Source of the DNA: Maribacter sp. 1_MG-2023
GTDB taxonomy: Bacteria > Bacteroidota > Bacteroidia > Flavobacteriales > Flavobacteriaceae
Direction: 5' to 3'
DNA length: 64,000 nucleotides
Assembly (NCBI RefSeq): GCF_030547005.1
Contig: NZ_JAUOPN010000006.1
Span: 124,001-188,000 of the forward strand
Shown here: positions 26,585-35,433 of the stretch, one piece after another
How positions within the stretch are numbered: position 1 is the first letter of the stretch
Layout of the letters: each line of letters starts with the position of its first letter
The notes under the pieces: generated by a model
What the model saw: only the letters and a program-made list of their open reading frames with translations
Database searches by the model: none
What the model was told of the DNA's origin: nothing
Made by a program: the position numbers and the translations under genes

Positions 26585-27361
26585 TTAAATAGTGATTGTT
26601 AAATTATCGAATGCCAAATGTACATTTTTCGGCAGTATTTTTTCTACTTCTTCGTGAAAACCAAGTAAGTGGCTAATATGTGTTAAGTATGCTTTATCTG
26701 GGTTAACTTCTTTTATAAAATCAAGTGCCTCTTCTAAGTTAAAATGAGAAATATGAGGCTCTAGTCTTAATGCATTAACAACAATAACTTTAGAGCCTTT
26801 TATTTTCTCAACTTCTTTCAGTTCAATCGATTTCACATCAGTTAGGTACGTAAAATCTCCCAATCTAAAGCCGAAGACCTGAAGTTCGTTATGCAAGACA
26901 TTAATAGGCGTAACCTCGCTATTACCAATCTTAAATGGCTCGTTATTGTTAACTAGATTGATATCAACTGTTGGTGCACCAGGATATTTGTTCTTTTCTT
27001 GAAATATATATGCAAAACGGGTTTTTAAAGACTCCACTACCCTTTTGTGCGCATAAATAGGAATATTACCTTGTCTAAAGAAAAAAGGACGGATATCATC
27101 TAGACCAGCAGTATGATCCGAATGTTCATGCGTGTATAAAATGCCATCAAGGTGCATCACATTATGTGTAAGCATTTGCTGACGAAAATCTGGACCACAA
27201 TCAATAACATAGTTACAATCATCCCAAGAAAGTAAAACTGACACCCGTAGTCTTTTATCCTTTGGGTTATCACTCAAACAAACCGGATGCGTACTACCAA
27301 TAATTGGAATACCTTGAGAAGTTCCCGTTCCTAAAAATGTTACACGTAATTTGTTCATCAT
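26585..27361 (-). CDS. MBL-fold metallo-hydrolase (PhnP/RNase Z-like)
   Basis: 258 residues. The metallo-beta-lactamase core THEHSDHTAGLDD gives the dinuclear zinc site, with further ligands in VIDCGPDFRQQM and the late LTHISHLLG. GTGTSQGIPIIGSTHPVC near the start is the PhnP-like opening with a possible zinc-binding Cys. Likely a cytoplasmic phosphodiesterase; substrate unknown. Two ATGs stand in series at the start. Confidence 0.85.
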   Translation of the reverse strand: MMNKLRVTFLGTGTSQGIPIIGSTHPVCLSDNPKDKRLRVSVLLSWDDCNYVIDCGPDFRQQMLTHNVMHLDGILYTHEHSDHTAGLDDIRPFFFRQGNIPIYAHKRVVESLKTRFAYIFQEKNKYPGAPTVDINLVNNNEPFKIGNSEVTPINVLHNELQVFGFRLGDFTYLTDVKSIELKEVEKIKGSKVIVVNALRLEPHISHFNLEEALDFIKEVNPDKAYLTHISHLLGFHEEVEKILPKNVHLAFDNLTITI

Positions 27362-27475
27362 GTGCTACAAATTTAATTCCTTTTTAATAAAATCGGTAGT
27401 TCTAAATTATAAGATCGCTGTATTTAAAAGGGAATAAAAACAATAACCGAAACTTATGCCTTTTTTTTACCGCTA

Positions 27476-27509
27476 TTGTCCAATGTCACAACCATTCTTT
27501 ATAACTTTG
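27476..27509 (+). promoter_or_regulatory. Candidate Bacteroidota promoter
   Basis: TTG at 27476-27478 and TAACTTTG at 27502-27509, spacing 23 bp, slightly longer than usual. It precedes the ATG at 27532 by 22 bp. Confidence 0.45.
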
Positions 27510-27531
27510 TGAAAAGATAAACAGGTAAAAA

Positions 27532-28986
27532 ATGGCATCGGTATTAAAAAGAGATAGTGTTTTTGAAAATATTCCCTCAATAAAAGCAAAAACCCTACGT
27601 ATAAATCTGAATCCGGATATATACGGAACCTTCGCAGAAATTGGCGCCGGACAAGAAACCGCACGTCATTTCTTTAGATCTGGTGGTGCCTCGGGTACTA
27701 TTGCGAAAGCAATGAGTGCTTATGATAAAGATTTTAGTGATGCAATTTATGGTACTGAGACAGATGGGCGATATGTAACCCAAGCTAGATTAAAAACCAT
27801 GCTTGATTATGAAATGCAATTGATGGAAGAGCGTATTAGTCGCGAAAACCACCCAGATAGATTGTTCTTTTCATATGCAAATACAGTAGCAACGATTGAT
27901 TTCTCTAAACGCTACAAAGGTCATGGTTGGATCGGTATTAGATATCAATTAGACCCAACACAGAAAGAATTTGACGAAATTATTCTTCATATTCGTTTTA
28001 AGCAAAACGAAGCACGATTACAACAAGAAACTTTAGGTATTCTTGGTGTTAACTTAATATATGGTGCATTTTACAAGTACCATAAACCAAAGAAAATGTT
28101 GAAATATCTATATGACCATATAGATAAGGATACCCTAGAAATTGATATGATTAACTTCTCTGGACCTAATTTCAAAGATGTTGACAACCGCTTAATGAGT
28201 TTACAGCTTATTAAAAATGACATGACAGATGCCGTCATGTTCGGTCCTGACGGCAATAACTTACTACCTGCGGCTGTACTTTATAAAAAGAATATTTTAG
28301 CCTTACGTGGTAGTTTTAGACCTGTAACCAAAGTGAATTTAGATATGTTTGAAAAGTCTTATGACATTTTCATTCGTGATAAAGGTGTTGATCAAAACAA
28401 TACAATCGTTATTTTTGAGATAACGCTTTCTAACTTAAAAGCATCTGGTGAAATCGATGAACAAGATTTTATGGATAGGGCAGAATTGCTTTGTTCTCTT
28501 GGTCATTCGGTAATGATTTCTAAATTTCAAGAATATTACAAATTAGTAGAGTACTTTAATAATTATACTAAAAACAGAATTGGTTTGACCATGGGTGTAA
28601 ACAACCTGGTAGACATATTCGACGAAAAATACTACCGTCATTTAAGTGGTGGTATACTAGAAGCATTCGGTAAATTATTCTTTAAAGATTTACAGGTGTA
28701 TCTATACCCAATGAAGAACCCAGATACTGGTCAGATTATGACAAGTAATAATGTTAAGGTTCACCCACGTATGAAAGAATTGTACAAGTTCTTTAAATAC
28801 AATGGCAAGGTTATGGACATCATAGATTACGAACCAGAAGTAATGCATATTTTCTCTAGAGATGTTCTTAAGAAATTAATGAACAATGATGAAGGTTGGG
28901 AAAAAATGCTACCGGAAGGAATTGCAGAAATCATTAAAAAAAGGCAATTATTTACTAGAAAAACAGATGATCAAGAAACCGAATAA
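27532..28986 (+). CDS. Conserved Bacteroidota protein of unknown function (484 residues)
   Basis: A long soluble protein without signal peptide. The opening ETARHFFRSGGASGTIAKAM (20 residues) and the middle DNRLMSLQLIKNDMTDAVMF and GPDGNNLLPAAVLYKK are strongly conserved in my memory of flavobacterial genomes, where databases give it conflicting names (adenylyltransferase, TonB receptor) that the sequence does not support. It has no beta-barrel or nucleotidyltransferase HxGH motif. Probably a cytoplasmic housekeeping protein. A strong terminator follows. Confidence 0.75.
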   Translation: MASVLKRDSVFENIPSIKAKTLRINLNPDIYGTFAEIGAGQETARHFFRSGGASGTIAKAMSAYDKDFSDAIYGTETDGRYVTQARLKTMLDYEMQLMEERISRENHPDRLFFSYANTVATIDFSKRYKGHGWIGIRYQLDPTQKEFDEIILHIRFKQNEARLQQETLGILGVNLIYGAFYKYHKPKKMLKYLYDHIDKDTLEIDMINFSGPNFKDVDNRLMSLQLIKNDMTDAVMFGPDGNNLLPAAVLYKKNILALRGSFRPVTKVNLDMFEKSYDIFIRDKGVDQNNTIVIFEITLSNLKASGEIDEQDFMDRAELLCSLGHSVMISKFQEYYKLVEYFNNYTKNRIGLTMGVNNLVDIFDEKYYRHLSGGILEAFGKLFFKDLQVYLYPMKNPDTGQIMTSNNVKVHPRMKELYKFFKYNGKVMDIIDYEPEVMHIFSRDVLKKLMNNDEGWEKMLPEGIAEIIKKRQLFTRKTDDQETE

Positions 28987-29015
28987 GTAGTTGGTTCTTA
29001 AAATAGCAGTAACAC

Positions 29016-29045
29016 AAAACGCCCATTTTATATGGGCGTTTTTAT
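29016..29045. terminator. Bidirectional terminator
   Basis: AAAACGCCCA / TGGGCGTTTT with T runs on both strands, between convergent genes. Confidence 0.85.
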
Positions 29046-29063
29046 TTTGCAAAATACTAAATA

Positions 29064-29516
29064 TCAATCTAATAGCTGAGCTGCGTGATCTTTAGTCTTC
29101 ACCTTATCGATTACTTTAGCAACAATACCATCACCATCTACAACAAATGTTTTTCTATGAATACCATCGTACTCACGCCCCATAAATTTCTTCAATCCCC
29201 ACACACCAAAAGCATTGATAACGGTATGGTCTTCATCTGCCAATAATGGAAAAGGAAATTCATATTTCTCTTTAAATTTTGCTTGTCTCTTTTCAGAATC
29301 TGCACTAACTCCTATAAGTTCATAGCCCTCAGATTGTAATTCTTTATAATTATCCCTTAAATTACATGCTTCAGCCGTACAACCAGGTGTACTTGCTTTT
29401 GGATAGAAAAAAACAACTAGTTTTTTACCTGAATAATCTTCTAACTTAATAGTATTACCGTCTTGATCTTTAGCAGAAAACGAAGGAACTTTATCACCAA
29501 CTTTTAACGTATTCAT
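29064..29516 (-). CDS. bcp: Thioredoxin-dependent thiol peroxidase (peroxiredoxin Q/BCP)
   Basis: 150 residues, the standard size. The active site PKASTPGCTAEAC contains peroxidatic Cys46 and resolving Cys51 five residues later, typical of BCP/PrxQ. The catalytic Thr and Arg neighbours and GVSADSEKRQAKFKEKYEF are in place. It reduces hydrogen and alkyl peroxides in the cytoplasm using thioredoxin. Divergent from nth, 55 bp apart. Confidence 0.93.
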   Translation of the reverse strand: MNTLKVGDKVPSFSAKDQDGNTIKLEDYSGKKLVVFFYPKASTPGCTAEACNLRDNYKELQSEGYELIGVSADSEKRQAKFKEKYEFPFPLLADEDHTVINAFGVWGLKKFMGREYDGIHRKTFVVDGDGIVAKVIDKVKTKDHAAQLLD

Positions 29517-29571
29517 AAATGAAGTTTTATAAATTTGTGTTTAAATATTTTCAATCAAAATTAAACAATTA

Positions 29572-30234
29572 ATGACGAAAGCCGAAAAAATAGCATTTAC
29601 AATTTCTACGCTTCAAGAGCTTTATCCAGAAATTCCTGTGCCTTTAGATCACAAAGATCCTTATACTTTATTAATTGCAGTTTTGATGTCAGCACAAAGT
29701 ACCGATGTGAGAGTAAATAAAATTACTCCCCTTCTATTTGCAAAGGCTGACAACCCGTATGACATGATAAAATTAAGCGTGGAAGAAATACGTGAAATTA
29801 TAAAGCCTGTTGGTTTATCGCCCATGAAAGCAAAAGGTATTCATGGATTATCTCATATTTTAATTGATAAACATAATGGTAAAGTACCAAAAGAACTTGA
29901 ATATTTAGAAGAATTACCGGCTGTAGGTCATAAAACGGCAAGTGTTGTAGTATCGCAAGCTTTCGGTATACCTGCATTTCCTGTAGATACGCATATTCAT
30001 AGATTGCTATATCGTTGGGGATTCACAAACGGAAAAAATGTGGTACAGACAGAGAAAGATGCAAAACGATTATTCCCTGAAGAAATTTGGAACGATCTTC
30101 ATTTACAAATAATATGGTATGGTCGTGAATATTCACCAGCAAGAGGTTGGGATATGGAAAAAGATATAATTACAAAGACAATTGGTAGAAAAACAGTACT
30201 AAATGACTATTATAAAAATAAAAAAGCCCGCTAA
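29572..30234 (+). CDS. nth: Endonuclease III-type DNA glycosylase without iron-sulfur cluster
   Basis: 220 residues. The helix-hairpin-helix LPAVGHKTASVVV with the catalytic Lys and the catalytic Asp in PVDTHIHRL are intact, so it should excise oxidised pyrimidines and cut AP sites. The C-terminal Cys-X6-Cys-X2-Cys-X5-Cys loop that binds 4Fe-4S in most homologues is absent; the region reads YGREYSPARGWDMEKDIITK and the whole protein has no cysteine. The terminator stem overlaps its last codons. Confidence 0.88.
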   Translation: MTKAEKIAFTISTLQELYPEIPVPLDHKDPYTLLIAVLMSAQSTDVRVNKITPLLFAKADNPYDMIKLSVEEIREIIKPVGLSPMKAKGIHGLSHILIDKHNGKVPKELEYLEELPAVGHKTASVVVSQAFGIPAFPVDTHIHRLLYRWGFTNGKNVVQTEKDAKRLFPEEIWNDLHLQIIWYGREYSPARGWDMEKDIITKTIGRKTVLNDYYKNKKAR

Positions 30235-30248
30235 TTGCGGGCTTTTTT
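30221..30248. terminator. Bidirectional terminator overlapping the nth stop codon
   Basis: AAAAAGCCCGC / GCGGGCTTTTT with loop TAATT. The right T run serves nth; the left A run serves the leftward sigma/small-protein unit ending at 30250. Confidence 0.88.
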
Positions 30249-30249
30249 A

Positions 30250-30393
30250 TTAATTCAAAAATATTTCGAATTCTAAATCTTCGTATTCAAATTCAAATAA
30301 AGCTTGTGAATAGCTCAATAAGAAGTTGATTGTCTTCGGACAAACTTTGTTAAATCCGGTCTGTTCTTGGTAATTAGAGTAAATTTTTTCCAT
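30250..30393 (-). CDS. 47-residue conserved small protein downstream of ECF sigma factor (copy 1)
   Basis: An ATG-started frame of 47 codons beginning MEKIYSNYQEQTGFNK and ending LEFEIFLN. It aligns without gaps to the 47-residue frame at 31448-31591 (22 of 47 identical; shared PxTIxFLLSYSxxL and a final LxFExxLN). Each copy lies 72-74 bp after a paralogous sigma factor gene. Conservation between copies and the shared position make it a real gene, overlooked because of its size. Predicted acidic, soluble and helical. A role as regulator of the sigma factor is only a guess. Confidence 0.75.
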   Translation of the reverse strand: MEKIYSNYQEQTGFNKVCPKTINFLLSYSQALFEFEYEDLEFEIFLN

Positions 30394-30465
30394 ACTTCCT
30401 ACGTTGTTACAATAAAATAACGCCGCAAATTTGGAAATATTGTTTATTCTAATTTCTACACCATC

Positions 30466-31047
30466 CTAATTGGTAAGAACTATATTGTTTTTTTCAATGA
30501 TTTTTCTAAGGTTGATTAAAGCATAACGCATTCTACCAAGAGCAGTATTAATGCTAACCCCTGTGTTTTCAGAGATTTCTTTGAAACTCATATCTTTATA
30601 GATACGCATTAAAAGAACTTCTTTTTGATCATCTGGCAACTCTTCAACTAATTGTCTTAGGTCAGAATCTATTTGATTTTTTATTAATTGTTTTTCAGCA
30701 TTTAACTTATCATCCCCAATTACAGAGAAAATATTGAAGTCATCGCTACCTTCAAACATTGGCATTCTTTTGTTTCTTCTAAAGTGATCGATAATAAGGT
30801 TGTGAGAAATTCTCATTACCCAAGGTAAAAATTTACCTTCTTCACTATACTTACCTCTTTTTAAAGTTTTAATAACCTTAATAAAAGTATCTTGAAAAAT
30901 GTCTTCTGTGATATCCCTATCTAAAACCTTAGAATAGATAAAACTAGTAATACGTTGATTGTGTCTGTTAATTAAAATTTCAAGGGCACCTTCGTTACCG
31001 CTGATATAATCTTTAACTAATTCTGAGTCTTCAATTTGTAGTTTCAT
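30466..31047 (-). CDS. ECF-type sigma-70 family RNA polymerase sigma factor (copy 1)
   Basis: 193 residues. Region 2 has LVKDYISGNEGALEILINRH and DIFQDTFIKVIKTLKRGKY, then WVMRISHNLIIDHFRR (-10 recognition). Region 4 has LPDDQKEVLLMRIYKDMSFK, EISENTGVSINTALGRM and ALINLRK (helix-turn-helix for -35). No anti-sigma membrane protein gene is adjacent. It is paralogous to the sigma factor at 31666-32247 and heads a unit with the 47-residue gene. Confidence 0.9.
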   Translation of the reverse strand: MKLQIEDSELVKDYISGNEGALEILINRHNQRITSFIYSKVLDRDITEDIFQDTFIKVIKTLKRGKYSEEGKFLPWVMRISHNLIIDHFRRNKRMPMFEGSDDFNIFSVIGDDKLNAEKQLIKNQIDSDLRQLVEELPDDQKEVLLMRIYKDMSFKEISENTGVSINTALGRMRYALINLRKIIEKNNIVLTN

Positions 31048-31393
31048 ACGAGTTACTTTCTTTAATTGGTTAAGCGTGGGAAATCTTTTAGTTAATTGGT
31101 TTGTTTCTTATTTCTGATATAAAACTAGAGAAAAGGGTCGCTGTAGGAAAAAGTATGTTGTCAAAACACGTATTTATGATGTGAAACATCGAAAAAGTAT
31201 ATTTCTACACAATAAATACAATTTCAGATAGTTCGGCAGCGAAATGTAGGAAAGGTAAAAATGACCTAAAAGCCCTTTATTATTAGCCCGGCATTACTAT
31301 ACCTATATATAAGGTAGTATTGAAAAACTAGTTCTCTTACAAGTAATAAGTTGGCTACAAGCAGTAAATAGCAGTACTAAACCCATTTAAAAT

Positions 31394-31426
31394 CAAAAAC
31401 CCCCTTAGGCAATGCCTAAGGGGGTT
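31394..31426 (-). terminator. Strong terminator of the second sigma/small-protein unit
   Basis: Perfect 13-bp stem AACCCCCTTAGGC / GCCTAAGGGGGTT with loop AAT; on the minus strand a TTTTTG run follows. It lies 22 bp after the stop of the small gene at 31448. The rest of 31048-31393, upstream of copy 1, holds no gene. Confidence 0.9.
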
Positions 31427-31447
31427 ATATATATTTCTAGGATTATT

Positions 31448-31591
31448 CTAGTTCAAATTACTTTCAAACTGCAATCCGTCTACTTCAGTAATATTTAAAG
31501 ACTTAGAATAAGAAAGCAAAAACTGAATTGTTTCAGGCTTAGCTTTTACCAATTTGGTCTTATTCTGGTCTTTCGTGTATAATTTTTCCAT
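31448..31591 (-). CDS. 47-residue conserved small protein downstream of ECF sigma factor (copy 2)
   Basis: ATG-started frame of 47 codons beginning MEKLYTKDQNKTKLVKAK and containing PETIQFLLSYSKSL and LQFESNLN. It has the same length and gap-free alignment as copy 1 at 30250-30393. It follows the sigma factor at 31666 by 74 bp and ends just before a strong terminator, so it is most likely the second gene of a sigma factor transcript. No known family recognised. Confidence 0.75.
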   Translation of the reverse strand: MEKLYTKDQNKTKLVKAKPETIQFLLSYSKSLNITEVDGLQFESNLN

Positions 31592-31665
31592 GTTACGTGT
31601 TGTTTAGGTTCATCTATAGAACGACACATGTATGAAGATAGTAGATCCACTCGACCTGCGACCTA

Positions 31666-32247
31666 TTAATTCGTTAAAACTATATTATTGGCCTCTACTA
31701 GCTTTCTAAGGTTAATTAATGCGTAGCGCATTCTACCTAGTGCAGTATTAATACTAACACCTGTATTATCAGAAATTTCTTTAAAGCTCATATCTTTATA
31801 TATACGCATCTCTAAAACTTCTTGCTGATCTTCTGGCAACTCTTTGATCATACGAAGCAAATCGGAATCTATTTGTTCTTTGATCAATTGCTTTTCTGCA
31901 TTCAACTTATCATCACCTAATAATGAAAATATATTATAGCTCTCTTTGCTATTATACATTGGCATTCTATTATGTTTTCTAAAATGATCGATAACAAGGT
32001 TATGCGCAATACGCATTACCCAAGGTAAAAATTTACCTTCTTCATTATATGCACCTCTTTTTAGGGTACGTATAACTTTCATAAATGTATCTTGAAAAAT
32101 ATCTTCGGTTAGTTCACGGTCACCTACTTTAGAATAGATAAAGCCCGTAAGACGAGAATTATGACGATTAATTAGAGCCTCGATAGCTCTTTCGTCTCCT
32201 TGAATGTATTTTTTTACTAATTGGGAATCTTCAATTTGTACTACCAT
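31666..32247 (-). CDS. ECF-type sigma-70 family RNA polymerase sigma factor (copy 2)
   Basis: 193 residues, same length as copy 1 and close to it throughout: LVKKYIQGDERAIEALINRH, DIFQDTFMKVIRTLKRGAY, WVMRIAHNLVIDHFRK, and region 4 LPEDQQEVLEMRIYKDMSFK with a GVSINTALGRM turn. The -10 and -35 recognition helices are nearly identical between copies, so both may read the same promoters, with different control. Divergent from uvrA. Confidence 0.9.
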   Translation of the reverse strand: MVVQIEDSQLVKKYIQGDERAIEALINRHNSRLTGFIYSKVGDRELTEDIFQDTFMKVIRTLKRGAYNEEGKFLPWVMRIAHNLVIDHFRKHNRMPMYNSKESYNIFSLLGDDKLNAEKQLIKEQIDSDLLRMIKELPEDQQEVLEMRIYKDMSFKEISDNTGVSINTALGRMRYALINLRKLVEANNIVLTN

Positions 32248-32465
32248 AACGTTACTTGTAGGGTTAAAAAGCAGCCCCAGATTCTAATGAATAAGGGTCT
32301 AATGGTTAAATTCTAACTTTTAAAAGTAATGTTGCGTTATAGGCTAATTGAATTTTTATGAGATCCCAAAGATATAAAAAAATAAATACTCTTATAATAA
32401 TGTAAAAATTTCTTCTACTATTTTTAGATAAACGGCATTTTTTAGTTCAGAAAAAAGGCAAAGCG

Positions 32466-32473
32466 TATCTTTG
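32466..32473 (+). promoter_or_regulatory. Candidate -7 element of the uvrA promoter
   Basis: TATCTTTG, a match to TAnnTTTG, 17 bp before the uvrA ATG. The -33 region has only TTTTTTAG near 32439-32446. Confidence 0.5.
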
Positions 32474-32490
32474 TATCCTTAGATATTTGT

Positions 32491-35271
32491 ATGCCTACAC
32501 TCACCGAAGTAAATCCGAAAGAAAACATCATAATTAAAGGTGCAAAACTGCATAACCTTAAAAATATTGATGTCGTTATCCCTAGAAATAAACTTGTTGT
32601 AATTACAGGTTTGTCTGGTTCTGGTAAATCTAGTTTAGCTTTTGACACCTTGTATGCCGAAGGTCAAAGACGATATGTAGAAAGTCTTTCTTCATACGCA
32701 AGACAGTTTTTAGGCAAATTAGACAAGCCAAAGGTCGATTATATAAAGGGTATAGCCCCTGCAATTGCCATAGAGCAAAAGGTAAACTCTACCAACCCAA
32801 GATCTACGGTAGGTACAACTACTGAGATTTATGATTACATAAAGCTATTATATGCACGTATTGGTAAGACCTTCTCTCCTATTTCAGGTAAAGAAGTAAA
32901 AAAGCATACCGTTACAGATGTCGTAAATCATGTTAAAACATATGATGAAGGAACCAAACTGTTATTATTAGCACCAATAGTTATTCGCGAAGACCGAGAT
33001 GCTCTAAAATCTTTAGAGTTATTTTCTAAACAAGGTTATGCACGTATAAAGTATAATGATAAGGTTCTTCGTATTGACCAAGCTCCTGAAGATATCAGTA
33101 AAAAGTTCGACTTAGTAATTGATAGAATCATCACCAAAGACGACGAAGATTTTTATAATCGTTTGGCAAATGCTGTAGATACTGCTTTCTTTGAAGGTAA
33201 GGGCGAATGCATCATTGAAGAATTGGCAGATGGCAAACAAACGCCTTTCAGCAATAAGTTTGAGTTGGATGGCATGACTTTTCTTGAGCCTAATGTTCAC
33301 CTTTTTAGTTTTAACAATCCCTATGGTGCATGTCCTAAATGTGAAGGCTATGGTGATGTTATAGGTATAGATGAAGATTTGGTTGTACCTAATACTGCTT
33401 TATCTGTTTTTGAAAATGCCATTTTCCCTTGGCGAGGTGAAAGCATGAGTTTTTATCGTGATCAATTGGTAAACTCTGCTTACAAGTATGATTTTCCTAT
33501 TCATAAACCTTGGTTTGAGCTTTCTGAAGCGCAACAGCAATTAGTTTGGGATGGTAATGCACATTTTATAGGTCTTCATAAGTTCTTCGGAATGTTGGAA
33601 GAGAAAAGCTATAAAATTCAGAACAGGGTGATGCTCTCTAGATATAGAGGCAAAACAAAATGTAATATTTGTAACGGAAAACGTCTGCGCCAAGAAACCG
33701 ATTACGTTAAAGTTGGCGGAGCATCTATTTCATCATTAGTAGGTTTGTCCATCGAAAAATTGATTGTTTTCTTTAACGAGCTTAAGCTAAATGAAAATGA
33801 TGCTACAATAGCGAAGAGACTTTTAGTTGAAATAAATACAAGATTAGGATTTTTAGATAAAGTAGGATTAAACTACTTGACCATCAATAGAAAATCGAAT
33901 ACCCTATCTGGTGGCGAAAGTCAGCGAATAAACCTGGCAACCTCATTAGGTAGTAGTTTAGTGGGTTCTATGTACATATTAGATGAACCTAGTATTGGTT
34001 TACACCCAAGAGATACAGAAAATCTAATAGAAGTTTTAATATCGCTACGAAACTTAGGCAATACCGTAATTGTAGTAGAGCATGATGAAGATATCATGAA
34101 AGCTGCAGATATGGTCATTGATATAGGTCCGGAGGCTGGTACACATGGTGGTGAAGTTGTGGCGCAGGGAACATTGAAAGAAATTCTAAAATCTAAATCT
34201 CTTACCGCACAGTATTTGAATGGTAAGATGGAGATTAAAGTTCCTAAAGAACGTAGAACTTCTAAAAACCATATTACTATTAAAGGTGTTCGAGAACATA
34301 ACCTTAAAAATATCAATGTCACTTTTCCGTTAGATATGCTTACCGTGGTTACTGGAGTATCTGGTAGTGGTAAAAGTACCTTGGTAAAGAAACTGCTGTA
34401 TCCTATTATATTAAAAGAAACAGGAGGTTATGGTGAAAAGGCTGGTCAGCATACATCTGTAGAAGGTAAATTCAAACATATTAAGCATGTAGAATTTGTT
34501 GATCAAAACCCAATAGGTAGATCTTCGCGTTCTAATCCTGTTACTTATATTAAAGCATATGATGATATCAGAAGTTTATATGCTGGACAAAAACTAAGTA
34601 AAATTAGAAACTACCAACCAAAACATTTCTCTTTTAATGTAGATGGCGGTCGTTGTGAGAAATGTAAAGGTGAAGGTGAAATTACTGTAGAAATGCAGTT
34701 TATGGCCGACGTACACTTAGAGTGTGAAACTTGTGGTGGTAAAAGATTTAAGAAAGAAGTATTAGAAGTTACTTTCAATAATGCCAACATTGATGATGTT
34801 CTTAATATGACCATCGACGATGCTATTCAGTTTTTTGAAACCGGAGAACAGACTAAAATTGTTACCAAACTAAAACCATTGCAAGATGTAGGTTTAGGTT
34901 ATGTAACCTTAGGGCAGTCATCTTCTACCCTATCTGGTGGTGAAGCACAACGTATTAAATTGGCATCGTTCTTAATAAAAGGTAGTACAAAAGATAAAGC
35001 ACTCTTTATTTTTGATGAGCCAACCACCGGATTGCACTTTCATGATATTCAGAAATTATTGAAATCATTTAATGCCCTTATTAAAAAAGGACACTCTATT
35101 GTAGTCATCGAGCATAATATAGAATTAATAAAATGTGCCGATTACATTATTGATCTCGGTCCAGGTGGTGGTGAAAATGGCGGCCAGCTACTAGCCGAAG
35201 GCACACCAGAAGAGGTGGTAAAAAGCAAAAAATCATATACAGCTAGCTACCTAAAAGAAAAATTAAAATAA
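32491..35271 (+). CDS. uvrA: Excinuclease ABC subunit A
   Basis: 926 residues. Two ABC ATPase modules: Walker [11 protein letters not shown] near residue 41 and [10 protein letters not shown] near 624, signatures [12 protein letters not shown] and [12 protein letters not shown], and Walker B segments [12 protein letters not shown] and [11 protein letters not shown]. Zinc sites are [19 protein letters not shown] and [10 protein letters not shown] with CETCGGKRF. It recognises bulky DNA lesions and loads UvrB in nucleotide excision repair. Monocistronic, with a terminator after it. No LexA box could be recognised in the short leader. Confidence 0.97.
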   Translation: MPTLTEVNPKENIIIKGAKLHNLKNIDVVIPRNKLVVITGLSGSGKSSLAFDTLYAEGQRRYVESLSSYARQFLGKLDKPKVDYIKGIAPAIAIEQKVNSTNPRSTVGTTTEIYDYIKLLYARIGKTFSPISGKEVKKHTVTDVVNHVKTYDEGTKLLLLAPIVIREDRDALKSLELFSKQGYARIKYNDKVLRIDQAPEDISKKFDLVIDRIITKDDEDFYNRLANAVDTAFFEGKGECIIEELADGKQTPFSNKFELDGMTFLEPNVHLFSFNNPYGACPKCEGYGDVIGIDEDLVVPNTALSVFENAIFPWRGESMSFYRDQLVNSAYKYDFPIHKPWFELSEAQQQLVWDGNAHFIGLHKFFGMLEEKSYKIQNRVMLSRYRGKTKCNICNGKRLRQETDYVKVGGASISSLVGLSIEKLIVFFNELKLNENDATIAKRLLVEINTRLGFLDKVGLNYLTINRKSNTLSGGESQRINLATSLGSSLVGSMYILDEPSIGLHPRDTENLIEVLISLRNLGNTVIVVEHDEDIMKAADMVIDIGPEAGTHGGEVVAQGTLKEILKSKSLTAQYLNGKMEIKVPKERRTSKNHITIKGVREHNLKNINVTFPLDMLTVVTGVSGSGKSTLVKKLLYPIILKETGGYGEKAGQHTSVEGKFKHIKHVEFVDQNPIGRSSRSNPVTYIKAYDDIRSLYAGQKLSKIRNYQPKHFSFNVDGGRCEKCKGEGEITVEMQFMADVHLECETCGGKRFKKEVLEVTFNNANIDDVLNMTIDDAIQFFETGEQTKIVTKLKPLQDVGLGYVTLGQSSSTLSGGEAQRIKLASFLIKGSTKDKALFIFDEPTTGLHFHDIQKLLKSFNALIKKGHSIVVIEHNIELIKCADYIIDLGPGGGENGGQLLAEGTPEEVVKSKKSYTASYLKEKLK

Positions 35272-35306
35272 AACATTTCCATAAACGAAATATTTAACAC
35301 ATACAT

Positions 35307-35341
35307 AAACCCTTGATTATCATTAGTATAATCAAGGGTTT
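35307..35341 (+). terminator. Terminator after uvrA
   Basis: Perfect 14-bp stem AAACCCTTGATTAT / ATAATCAAGGGTTT with a 7-base loop, followed by TCATTTTTTG. Confidence 0.85.
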
Positions 35342-35433
35342 CATTTTTTGGCACGCTGTTTGTAATACACTAAGAGAATGTAAATAATTACATTTAGAAC
35401 AACTGCCTAAGGGGCAGATCTAAACCTTATATT

